Shown here in pieces: positions 55,051-63,258 of a stretch of DNA of 64,000 nucleotides. The position numbers and the translations under genes are program-made. The notes beneath the pieces are model-generated. The model was given only the letters and a program-made list of their open reading frames with translations, had not been told where the DNA came from and searched no databases. How positions within the stretch are numbered: position 1 is the stretch's first letter; every line of letters starts with the position of its first letter. The DNA lies in NCBI RefSeq assembly GCF_004834005.1, contig NZ_STFF01000001.1, positions 1,735,347 to 1,799,346 on the forward strand. The letters run 5' to 3'. The DNA comes from Niastella caeni. Lineage in GTDB: Bacteria; Bacteroidota; Bacteroidia; Chitinophagales; Chitinophagaceae.

Positions 55051-56304
55051 CTAAGCAGGTTTAGGCTGTGATCTTACCTTACTGATGACAGCATCCAAGG
55101 CTTCGTCTGCATCTTCATGGATGAAGTTTTGCTGGTAATTTATCGTCGTTTTCACGTCCGAATGCCTGTAGAGCTTTTGCAGCTTTTGAATGTCTACAGT
55201 GCCACCCGCTAAAGTCGCGAATGTATGGCGGGCAATGTGCAAAGTGAGTTTCTTATCTATCCCGGCAGCAGGAGCAACATGTTCTTTAAGGAATTTATCA
55301 AGCGCGCTGATCTTGAAACCAATCGTCCGCTTTGTGACAAACTGATCGCTGAGGTCAACACCCTTTAATTCAGGGAACACCATGTCGTGTTTGTTCTCCT
55401 TGAATTGCTCATAGTATTTAAGGATGCGGGCGGCTTGATCGGGGACTTTCAACGACCCCGTTTTTTTATTCTTGCCCATCGTGTAATACAACCGCCCGTC
55501 CTGAAAATCGGGCCACTTCAAGCGGAAAGCATCGGACGCCCGCATGCCAGCAAAATAGAACAGGAACAACCACAGTTTCCGGGCATGTTCATACCGGGGG
55601 TCAGATAGTTCTATGGTTTCAAGAGCAATGACTTCCGCCCGTGAAAGACCGATCTTTGTTGTTTCAGGAAAAACGATCTTGAAGCCCTTTTTACCGAAAG
55701 GTGTCAGTTTTTCATCTACAGCGCCCTGATCCCTTGCGAATGCAAAGACGGAACGGATTGTGACAAAATGATTGACCACCGATGTTTCGGCCAAGCGTTT
55801 TTTCTTTTTCCCTTTGGGTTTGTATTCTGTCTTAAGCCAGGTTTCAAAACGCTGGAGCAATCCCACGGTCAAATCTGAAAAGGCAAGGTCTTGCCCATGC
55901 AGAAATTCCCTGAAATGCTTGATCCGGGGCCTTTCGGACATATAGATGTTATAATTTGTCGCCTTTGCTACTTTCAGGTATTCTTCGGCCTGCTCAAAAA
56001 ATGATACCCCGGTTTTCGGTTTGATCTTTTGCCGAATAGCTTTGGCGCTGGCTTCAGGCTTCTTTGTTTCAATATCGAGCGCGTTGTCAGTCGCTTCGGC
56101 CAGTTTTTTGCGAAAAAAATTATTGAGGCGATGATGGTTAGGATGTGATTTTTTTACCTGTCCCTTTTCGTCATCCCAATGTTGTAAGTCTATCCTACCA
56201 ATCGTGATAAGGGAGGGGAACCGATCTTTGATGATCTGAATTGCGATTGGATAGGTGCCGTCCTTGTTTTGCTTTTTGCGCCGTATGATGCTGACTGATG
56301 CCAT
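55051..56304 (-). CDS. Site-specific tyrosine integrase of the element
   Basis: A 417-residue integrase from the ATG at 56304 (MASVSIIRRKK). It has an arm-binding N-terminal region ('QNKDGTYPIAIQIIKDRFPSLITIGRIDLQHWDDEKGQ' in part), a SAM-like core and the catalytic domain with the intact set: R ('GMRASDAFRLKWPD'), K ('GKNKKTGSL'), H-x-x-R ('HIARHTFA'), H ('YRHSD') and Y ('TTINYQ'). Its position at the right end, reading inward, and the paired end repeats identify it as the recombinase for tRNA-Phe insertion. It is the family typical of Bacteroidota elements. Confidence 0.95.
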   Translation of the reverse strand: MASVSIIRRKKQNKDGTYPIAIQIIKDRFPSLITIGRIDLQHWDDEKGQVKKSHPNHHRLNNFFRKKLAEATDNALDIETKKPEASAKAIRQKIKPKTGVSFFEQAEEYLKVAKATNYNIYMSERPRIKHFREFLHGQDLAFSDLTVGLLQRFETWLKTEYKPKGKKKKRLAETSVVNHFVTIRSVFAFARDQGAVDEKLTPFGKKGFKIVFPETTKIGLSRAEVIALETIELSDPRYEHARKLWLFLFYFAGMRASDAFRLKWPDFQDGRLYYTMGKNKKTGSLKVPDQAARILKYYEQFKENKHDMVFPELKGVDLSDQFVTKRTIGFKISALDKFLKEHVAPAAGIDKKLTLHIARHTFATLAGGTVDIQKLQKLYRHSDVKTTINYQQNFIHEDADEALDAVISKVRSQPKPA

Positions 56305-56484
56305 TAAATTCTTGCCCTCCTGATTCGAGGTCAAGCAATCTAATGTTTTTGACTACGCTGTGCGTTTATTCGTCGCGCGTTAAGGTGTGACTATCAGTTC
56401 GTTGTGCGAGTATTAAACCAAGTGAAATCATTTGAGCATCAAATGAAAAAAATTTAATTTCGGCCCGAGCAAAGAATTTTGTGC

Positions 56485-56523
56485 GGTCTAACACGGTCGT
56501 TTTAGGTCTAACATAGGTCTAAC
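56485..56523 (+). repeat. Right-end integrase arm-site candidates
   Basis: GGTCTAAC at 56485, 56505 and 56516 (last two at 11-bp spacing), upstream of the integrase start. The 20-mer at 56505-56524 matches 25341-25360 exactly. The rest of the 56305-56628 gap holds nothing else I can name. Confidence 0.65.
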
Positions 56524-56628
56524 AATGGCGTTGTTTTTATGGTTTGATGTGAACTAGCTTTTTGAATGCACTATTGATAATCAGCGTTTTGAATCCATTT
56601 GAAACCTAATTAAGTCATTGATTTTACT

Positions 56629-56671
56629 CTGAAAATCCTTGTGTCGGCGGTTCGATCCCGCCCCACACCAC
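56629..56671 (+). repeat. attR, 43-bp direct repeat
   Basis: Exact copy of the tRNA-Phe 3' half (C32 to past A73), not preceded by a tRNA 5' half, so it is a displaced fragment, not a gene. Confidence 0.95.
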
Positions 56672-56673
56672 GA

Positions 56674-56704
56674 AAGCCTCTGATTAAAGTCAGAGGCTTT
56701 TTTT
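56674..56704 (+). terminator. Original terminator of tRNA-Phe
   Basis: AAGCCTCTGA (56674-56683), loop TTAAAG, TCAGAGGCTT (56690-56699), followed by a T run. It lies 3 bp after attR and would have terminated tRNA-Phe before insertion. Confidence 0.85.
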
Positions 56705-56839
56705 ATATTCTTTGAATCAAAAAATGTCGCTGATTTAGGATCAGATTGAATTTCTGAGGGATTAAAGTAAATCGTGTATTGTTTCGATACAGCAAAATTC
56801 GCCACAGCGTAAAAGGACTGAAAGCGGAATTAAATAGGT

Positions 56840-57538
56840 TTAACCTAACAACCTATTTATATACGTCTTATACATTTTGCCAATTGGTACGCTATGATCC
56901 CCGATCGATATTTGATTTCCTTCAATACTTTTGATGTGTTTTGGAGCTATTGCAAATGACCTATGCACTTGCAAAAAGTTCTCAGGAGGCAAAGAATTTA
57001 ATAAAACTGCGAATGTTTCTCTTATCAGAATAGCGTCATTTCCTGTAACCACTTTCACAAAGTTACCGGCAGCTTCCAGAAAAAGAATATCAGCAATACT
57101 CACCTGTATATATTTATTATCCGATCGAAGGAAAATGGTAGCAGATTGATTGCCGGCCTGAACGTTTTTAGGGGCCGTAGATGGTGCTGAAGCGCCCACT
57201 GCCTTATTTACTGCTTTCACAAAGCGCTCAAAGCTGAAAGGCTTCAGCAAATAGTCTACTACATTGAGCTCGTACCCCTCCAGTGCAAACTCCTGGTATG
57301 CCGTGGTAACAATCACTCTGGGTGGAGACTGCAAGGTTTTAAGAAATTCAAAACCTTTCAATTTTGGCATTTTGAGGTCCAGAAAAATAAGATCTACTGT
57401 ACGTTCATTCAGGTATTCCAATGCCTCAATGGCATCATAGCAGTTCTTCTGCAATATCAAATTGGGCAGCATATCGCAATAACCCTTGATAATGTCATGG
57501 GCTATGTGCTCATCGTCTATTATCAGATACTTGATCAT
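56840..57538 (-). CDS. LytTR response regulator
   Basis: A 232-residue two-component regulator. The receiver domain has D8-D9, phospho-acceptor D54 ('DLIFLDLKMPKLKGF') and the Lys of 'YLLKPFSF'. The C-terminal LytTR DNA-binding domain has 'SATIFLRSDNKYIQVSIADILFLEAAGNFVKVVT' and 'FLQVHRSFAIAPKHIKSIEGNQISIGDHSVPIGKMYK' (in pieces). Its ATG overlaps the kinase stop by 4 bp, so it is an operon. It is predicted to control the divergent ABC genes; that is inference from position. Confidence 0.94.
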   Translation of the reverse strand: MIKYLIIDDEHIAHDIIKGYCDMLPNLILQKNCYDAIEALEYLNERTVDLIFLDLKMPKLKGFEFLKTLQSPPRVIVTTAYQEFALEGYELNVVDYLLKPFSFERFVKAVNKAVGASAPSTAPKNVQAGNQSATIFLRSDNKYIQVSIADILFLEAAGNFVKVVTGNDAILIRETFAVLLNSLPPENFLQVHRSFAIAPKHIKSIEGNQISIGDHSVPIGKMYKTYINRLLG

Positions 57539-58299
57539 AAATTCTTCAACCTTAGTTCTGCCAGGTATTCACCATTATGTTGAGCCAGCTTCAATTGATA
57601 TTTGTTTTCGTAAGCTAACTCCAACCTCCGTTTCAGGTTGTTTAAGCCAATGCCAGGCCGCCCTTCAGGCGCCATCGAATCATCAAAATTATTCTTTATT
57701 TTAAAATGAATTTCATTATCCGCAGCGGTAAGTGACAAGTGAACAAAAGCCTTATCACGCAGATTTTCCACCCCATGCTTAAACGCATTCTCCAATAATA
57801 TTATAAACAGCAGGGGCATAACCATATAACCTTCCTTTATATCCACCTGAAAGTCTACGTCTATTTTTTTATGATAGCGCATTTTGTGCAATTCAATATA
57901 GTTGTTGAGGTATTCAACTTCCTTTTCAAGCGTTACCCGCTCATTGTCCGCTTCATAAATGCTGTAACGCATGAGATCTGAGAGCTTAAGCACAAGTGCT
58001 TCCGCTTTCTTTGGATCGCTTTTGATCAGGCCATACAAATTGTTAAGTGTGTTAAAAAAGAAGTGTGGATTTACCTGGCTCTTCAGATGCAGCAACTCGC
58101 TTTTTTTCCGCTCATGTCGCAATCGAACAACTAAAATAACCTGCCATATTAACCAGGGAATAAATATTAATACAGTAAAGAACAACGCTGCAATTGTGAA
58201 ATATAGTTCATACTCCTCCATTACAGCAGCCATCACCAATAACGTGAAATAAAAGAAGGCTATAAACGGCAGACTATACTTTTTTAAGAACACTGTCAT
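57535..58299 (-). CDS. LytS/YpdA-type sensor histidine kinase
   Basis: A 254-residue membrane kinase from the ATG at 58299 (MTVFLKKYSLPF); a start at 58431 adds 44 residues lacking a membrane helix and is less likely. Two membrane helices (about 7-35 and 39-60) precede the HisKA_7TM-type phospho-accept motif 'LKSQVNPHFFFNTLNNLYGLI', then 'LLFIILLENAFKHGVENL' (N box) and 'GRPGIGLNNLKRRLELAY' (G box). It phosphorylates the paired LytTR regulator. The short sensing part suggests membrane-state sensing. Confidence 0.9.
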   Translation of the reverse strand: MTVFLKKYSLPFIAFFYFTLLVMAAVMEEYELYFTIAALFFTVLIFIPWLIWQVILVVRLRHERKKSELLHLKSQVNPHFFFNTLNNLYGLIKSDPKKAEALVLKLSDLMRYSIYEADNERVTLEKEVEYLNNYIELHKMRYHKKIDVDFQVDIKEGYMVMPLLFIILLENAFKHGVENLRDKAFVHLSLTAADNEIHFKIKNNFDDSMAPEGRPGIGLNNLKRRLELAYENKYQLKLAQHNGEYLAELRLKNL

Positions 58300-58520
58300 A
58301 TTCAAAAATAGGCAGTTGAAGCCAATAAATGTAGTGAACGACCGCAATTGGATCAATAAATGGGATGAACAACCCTGAAGTGATTTCGAACAGTTAATAA
58401 CTGGTGATGAAATTACTTTGACCCCGTTCAAATGCTGTATACCAGCTTCACGGGTGGCTTGAGCACACTTATTTGGAAGGCCCCTTATCGAACATTAGGT
58501 TTGAGATAAATAAAACGGAA

Positions 58521-59417
58521 ATGGAGACACTTACAATATCGGGACTATCAAAAACGTACACGAACGGAGTTCAGGCACTCAGCAATGTTTCGTTAACTAT
58601 CCCGGTAGGAATGTTTGGGCTTTTAGGGCCCAATGGCGCCGGTAAATCAACCTTTATGCGCACCATAGCAACGCTGCAGGAACCTGACAAAGGCACAATC
58701 ATATTAGGAGAAACAGACGTTCTCAAAAACAAGCATCAGGTAAGAAAAAAACTGGGATATCTGCCGCAGGAGTTTGGCGTATACCCCAGGGTATCTGCCG
58801 ATGTACTATTAAACCATCTGGCGGTGCTTAAGGGAATCACCAATAAAAAAGAACGAACAGAAATAGTCAAAGCGCTGCTCTACAAAACCAACCTCTATGA
58901 GAAAAGAAAGAAGAACCTGGGAAGTTACTCAGGCGGAATGAAACAACGCTTTGGTATTGCTCAGGCATTGCTCTTAAATCCTACATTGCTCATCGTTGAT
59001 GAACCAACAGCAGGACTTGACCCCGCGGAAAGAAATCGATTCCATAATTTGCTCAATGAACTAAGTGCAGCAACAATTGTGATCCTTTCCACACACATTG
59101 TGGAAGATGTTAAAGAACTCTGCACCAGTATGGCCATTATCTGCAATGGTAAAGTTCTTTTGACCGGAAATCCTCTACAGGCCATTGAGGATATAAAAGG
59201 AAAAATATTCAGCAAGGTTATTAAAAAAAGTCAACACGAGACTTACAACGAGCAATATACGATTATCGCAGACCGGCTTTTCCAGGGCAACACCGTCATT
59301 CACATATTCAGTGACGGTGATCCGGGCAACGGATTTAAACCGGTTGAAGCCGATCTGAGTGATGTGTACTTCTCTCAGATCTTTGGCCAATTTACATCTG
59401 TTAAAAAGCAATATTGA
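58521..59417 (+). CDS. ABC transporter ATP-binding protein
   Basis: A 298-residue ATPase from the ATG at 58521 (METLTISGLSKTY). Walker A is 'GPNGAGKST' (36-44), the Q loop is near 'LGYLPQEFGVYPR', the signature is 'YSGGMKQR', Walker B is 'LLIVDEPTAGLDP' and the H loop 'STHIVEDV'. It belongs to the drug/peptide export type (CcmA-like), and its C-terminal tail is typical of ATPases pairing with ABC-2 permeases. The next gene starts 23 bp after its stop and is the likely permease partner. Confidence 0.93.
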   Translation: METLTISGLSKTYTNGVQALSNVSLTIPVGMFGLLGPNGAGKSTFMRTIATLQEPDKGTIILGETDVLKNKHQVRKKLGYLPQEFGVYPRVSADVLLNHLAVLKGITNKKERTEIVKALLYKTNLYEKRKKNLGSYSGGMKQRFGIAQALLLNPTLLIVDEPTAGLDPAERNRFHNLLNELSAATIVILSTHIVEDVKELCTSMAIICNGKVLLTGNPLQAIEDIKGKIFSKVIKKSQHETYNEQYTIIADRLFQGNTVIHIFSDGDPGNGFKPVEADLSDVYFSQIFGQFTSVKKQY

Positions 59418-59439
59418 TTCCAATCCTAACACTTTCTTC

Positions 59440-62400
59440 ATGCTGTTCGAAATATTCAAATTCGAGATCAATTACCGTATCCGCCAGTATAATACCTACC
59501 TCTATTTTATCATTCTGTTCCTGTTTTCCATCGTGGCGGTGGATTTCATTTTTGAAGGTCAACTCGGTCCCCTCAAACGAAATGCTCCAATAATCATCGC
59601 AAGAACCATGGGTATCAGCTCCGCGCTGCTTCTAATGATACCCTCTATGATCATGGGAGTGGCTGTGCTGCGGGATTTTGATCACCAGATGGAATCATTG
59701 CAATTCGTCAATCCTATTAAGAAAAGCGACTACCTTCTGGGCAGGTTTCTGGGATCTTTCGTGATCCTGGTTTTCATTTTCACGGCAATTCCATTCGGAA
59801 TGATGGTTGGCGATAGGATGCCCTGGCATGACCCGGATAAACTTATACCATTTGATTTTTGGCATTATCTTCAGCCGTTCCTTTTTTTGGTGGTCCCAAC
59901 CTTGTTCTTTAGCGGCTCTCTCTTTTTTGTTACCGGAGCATTAAGCCGGAAATTACTCATCGTATATATTCAGGGATTTTTTTTCCTGATTGTTTATCTG
60001 GTGGCGATCAATCTGGCAAAAGGTTCTGACAATCCATTCCTGACGGGTCTTCTCGAACCTTTCACCTTTCAAACAGTACCCATAGTTACTTCTTCCTGGA
60101 GCGTCATTGAGCGCAACACTGCCATAGTGCCCATAACGGGAATGCTGCTTTACAACCGATTGCTCTGGATAGCGCTCGGAATGCTCACCCTTGTGATCGG
60201 ACATCATTTATTCAGCTTTCATGTGGTGAGGGATAAAGCAGCATCCAGAAAAAAGAAAAAAGCCGGGGAAACGGAAAATAAGAAGCTAAATCCCTGTACG
60301 ATGGAAAACCAGCTTCAGCAGGCGCAGTCGGCACCCATGCCATTGGTTTTTCCACAAACAGGGATACAAGCCAATGTCGTTCAGTTGTACCACCTTACTC
60401 TTTTTAGTTACAAATCGATAGTTGCAGCAATTTCTTTCTGGGCTATTGTTCTCTGTGGAATGGGAATTTTGTTCATCAATTCATTCAATCTCGGCACCTC
60501 CTATGGGGTGAACAATGTGCCAGCCACCTACATTATTGCCGGCGAATTGGTTGAACTCACCTGGATCTTCTTCGTGGCAATCATTCTTTTCTATTCGGGT
60601 GAACTCGTTTGGAAAGAAAGAGATACCAGGATCAATCTCCTTTTTGATACACTACCCATATCGAACCTGATAAACTTAAGCGGCAAATTCCTGGGACTCA
60701 TGCTTACACTGGTTCTACTGATTTTTACAATGATAGGTACAGGTATGCTGTTCCAGTCGCTCCATGGTTACTATGAGTACGAACTGGATGTTTATTTCGC
60801 AGCCTTTTTTGTTGAGGTATTCCCTTTTCTGATTTTGCTAGGTATTGTTTGTTTTGTTTCCCAGGTGCTGGTGAATAACAAATATCTGGCACATTTGGTG
60901 GTACTTATATTTATCGGGATAAGTACTGTTGGATGCAGGGTGCTGGGACTGGATCACGGCCTTATTACTTTTGGCGGCTCCCTGCTAACCACTTATTCCG
61001 ACATGAATGGGTATGGTCACTTTTTAAAACCCTATCTGTGGTTCAAAGTATATTGGATTTCCTTTTCTCTACTCCTTTTTATGATTGCAGTGCTTTTTTC
61101 AGTAAGGGGTACTGAGGCCGGATTCAGGAGGCGTTGGCAACAAAGCCGGGTCCAACTTACGGCTCCTGTAAAGCGAATCTCAATGACTGCGATAATTATC
61201 TTGATTTTGTCCGGTGGATATATCTTTTATAACACCAATATTGTAAACAGGTATGCATCCCGGGCCACCCAACATAAGTACCGGGCTAAATATGAACAAT
61301 TGCTAAAGCCGCTTACGTCTCTTCCTCAACCCAGGATAGCCGCGGTAAATCTGAATCTGGATCTGTATCCGGGTGAAAGAGCCTATTCAGTTAAAGGACA
61401 GTACATATTGTTCAATCCGGCAGAAAAAGCCATTAATGAAATACATATCCAGAAGCTGCCAGCAGACCAGGTACAACTGGAGTACCTTACCGTTGAAGGA
61501 GGAGCCATTTTAGATAGCACATACAACTATTATGGATATCATATTTTAAAACTTAATCAGCCATTGCAACCGGGAGACTCTTTGAAAATGGAATTCAAAC
61601 AGCATTTTACATCCATTGGGTTTGCAGAGCGCCCAAATACCTTTGTAGTATATAACGGCACCTTCCTCGATAATTATCATTTTCCAACAATTGGCTACAA
61701 TCAGGATATTGAACTGGAGGATGCAACTATTCGTGCGGAATTCGGATTGAAACCTCAGCTTAAAAGGGCAAAGATCAACGACTCCGCAGCCCTGCTTGAA
61801 GGTAAGTCGAATGGCGATGGAGAAGAGATCGATTTTGAGATAATAGTCAGTACAGACTACAATCAGTCAGTGGTGGCCCCTGGTAATTTAAAAAAAACCT
61901 GGGCCGAACAAGGCCGGCGTTATTTTCATTTTGCCTCGGATAAACCGATTTCGAATTTCTACGCTATCCTTTCAGCCCGGTATGAGGTCCTCAGGAAATT
62001 TTGGTATCCGGATAAAGAAAATATTGCCATGGAGATCTATTACCATTCGGGACATATCTTTAATCTTGATCGAATGATGAATGGAATGAAACAGTCGCTG
62101 GGTTACTACAGTAAGCACTTCTCTCCCTATCAATATCAACAGATGCGTATCGCGGAAACTCCGGCCTATAGCGGCAGGGGGCAATCCTTCCCCGGGCTAA
62201 TCTCAATTTCTGAGAATGTAGGATTTATCATGGATATTGATGATACAACAGATATGGACATGCCTTTTTTTATCGTAGCGCACGAAATGGCTCATCAATG
62301 GTGGGGCGATCAGGTTAACCCGGCCAACGTTCAGGGTAAGACTATGGTCTCAGAATCCTTAGCCCAGTATTCGGCCCTTATGGTATTTAAAAAAGAATTT

Positions 62401-63084
62401 TCTGAGCAGAAGGTTAAAAAATTGCTGAGATGGAATATGAGGCAGTATTTAAAATACAGATCCGGAAAAGCCATGCATGAAACTCCGCTTTCGTTAGTAG
62501 GGTCCAAACAAGAATATATACACTACAACAAGGGGATGATCAACCTGAATGCATTACAACATTACATCTCTGAAGATAGTGTCAATAAAGCGTTACAGCG
62601 TTTTATCAGGGATTGGAACAGTTATACCGGATTGAAAAAGCAACGTACTGACCGGTATCCTACTACAAACGATCTGCTGGGTTACTTCAGGGATGTTACC
62701 GCCGACAGCATGCAACATATTATCCAGGATTTGTTTGCATCCGTTATACTTTATGATAACAAATTGCGCCATGCGGAATATGAAAAAGTTTCTGAAAAAC
62801 AGTATTCGGTGACTGTGACGCTGGATATGAAAAAAATGCGAATAGACAGTTTGGGCAATGAAAATTCCGCAGCCATTAAAGATTGGATCGAGCTGGGTAT
62901 ATATTCAGAGGATGTACACGGGAAAGAGAACCTTGTTCTCTTAAAAAAGATTATGATCAATTCAACACAAACAACACTGAAACTATTCGTTCCGCAAAAG
63001 CCTGCGAAGGTCGTACTGGACCCCAATTTACTTTTAATTGATAAGAACATGGCCGACAATGAAAAGTCGTTTAATAATCTTTGA
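59440..63084 (+). CDS. ABC-2 permease fused to M1 metallopeptidase
   Basis: A 1214-residue membrane protein from the ATG at 59440 (MLFEIFKFEINYRIRQY). Two ABC-2-type membrane blocks (about 20-260 and 330-590) are joined by a Lys-rich loop. A ~570-residue soluble domain follows with an M1-type gluzincin site: H948-E949-M-A-H952 in 'AHEMAHQWWGDQ' and E972 in 'VSESLAQY'. The spacing of 19 residues to E972 is one more than in standard M1 enzymes, and the usual GAMEN exopeptidase motif is not visible; 'AYSGRGQSFPGLISISE' stands in its place. The architecture is known in Bacteroidota; substrate unknown. An N-terminal reading from 59359 overlaps the ATPase gene and is not preferred. Confidence 0.9.
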   Translation: MLFEIFKFEINYRIRQYNTYLYFIILFLFSIVAVDFIFEGQLGPLKRNAPIIIARTMGISSALLLMIPSMIMGVAVLRDFDHQMESLQFVNPIKKSDYLLGRFLGSFVILVFIFTAIPFGMMVGDRMPWHDPDKLIPFDFWHYLQPFLFLVVPTLFFSGSLFFVTGALSRKLLIVYIQGFFFLIVYLVAINLAKGSDNPFLTGLLEPFTFQTVPIVTSSWSVIERNTAIVPITGMLLYNRLLWIALGMLTLVIGHHLFSFHVVRDKAASRKKKKAGETENKKLNPCTMENQLQQAQSAPMPLVFPQTGIQANVVQLYHLTLFSYKSIVAAISFWAIVLCGMGILFINSFNLGTSYGVNNVPATYIIAGELVELTWIFFVAIILFYSGELVWKERDTRINLLFDTLPISNLINLSGKFLGLMLTLVLLIFTMIGTGMLFQSLHGYYEYELDVYFAAFFVEVFPFLILLGIVCFVSQVLVNNKYLAHLVVLIFIGISTVGCRVLGLDHGLITFGGSLLTTYSDMNGYGHFLKPYLWFKVYWISFSLLLFMIAVLFSVRGTEAGFRRRWQQSRVQLTAPVKRISMTAIIILILSGGYIFYNTNIVNRYASRATQHKYRAKYEQLLKPLTSLPQPRIAAVNLNLDLYPGERAYSVKGQYILFNPAEKAINEIHIQKLPADQVQLEYLTVEGGAILDSTYNYYGYHILKLNQPLQPGDSLKMEFKQHFTSIGFAERPNTFVVYNGTFLDNYHFPTIGYNQDIELEDATIRAEFGLKPQLKRAKINDSAALLEGKSNGDGEEIDFEIIVSTDYNQSVVAPGNLKKTWAEQGRRYFHFASDKPISNFYAILSARYEVLRKFWYPDKENIAMEIYYHSGHIFNLDRMMNGMKQSLGYYSKHFSPYQYQQMRIAETPAYSGRGQSFPGLISISENVGFIMDIDDTTDMDMPFFIVAHEMAHQWWGDQVNPANVQGKTMVSESLAQYSALMVFKKEFSEQKVKKLLRWNMRQYLKYRSGKAMHETPLSLVGSKQEYIHYNKGMINLNALQHYISEDSVNKALQRFIRDWNSYTGLKKQRTDRYPTTNDLLGYFRDVTADSMQHIIQDLFASVILYDNKLRHAEYEKVSEKQYSVTVTLDMKKMRIDSLGNENSAAIKDWIELGIYSEDVHGKENLVLLKKIMINSTQTTLKLFVPQKPAKVVLDPNLLLIDKNMADNEKSFNNL

Positions 63085-63258
63085 CCACAACATTGACCAC
63101 AACCTGTATTCCATAATTCTTTTAAAAATAAAATATTCACTTATCGCTAATCTAAGTATATACGTGTAGTTATTACATATAACTGTTTTTCCGTTTTTCC
63201 TATTCCGCTAGTTTTGGGCTTCCATTATTTAAGCGCCTGATTTAACGATCAATACCTG

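Larger units (their letters stand above)
25250..56671 (+). mobile_element. Integrative mobilizable element in tRNA-Phe
   Basis: The 31.4-kb segment is bounded by a perfect 43-bp repeat of the tRNA-Phe 3' half. A tyrosine integrase lies 325 bp inside the right end, and GGTCTAAC repeats lie inside both ends. It carries a Toprim primase-like gene, MOBF and MOBP relaxases, a VirD4-type coupling protein, a candidate oriT, a serine recombinase, a defence operon and a large RTX gene. No type IV secretion channel, phage capsid or replication initiator genes are recognisable. Upstream and downstream genes are ordinary chromosomal genes. Transfer would need a helper mating channel, unless unrecognised genes provide it. 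Confidence 0.93.

Noticed and set aside
56629-56671. Second tRNA-Phe gene
   Set aside because: Only the 3' half is present; the 5' half and D arm are missing, so it is attR.
25250-56671. Prophage
   Set aside because: No capsid, tail, terminase, portal or lysis genes; relaxases and a coupling protein point to a mobilizable element.
56581-56805. 74-codon minus-strand ORF at attR
   Set aside because: It crosses attR and the terminator hairpin and has no family match or start signal.
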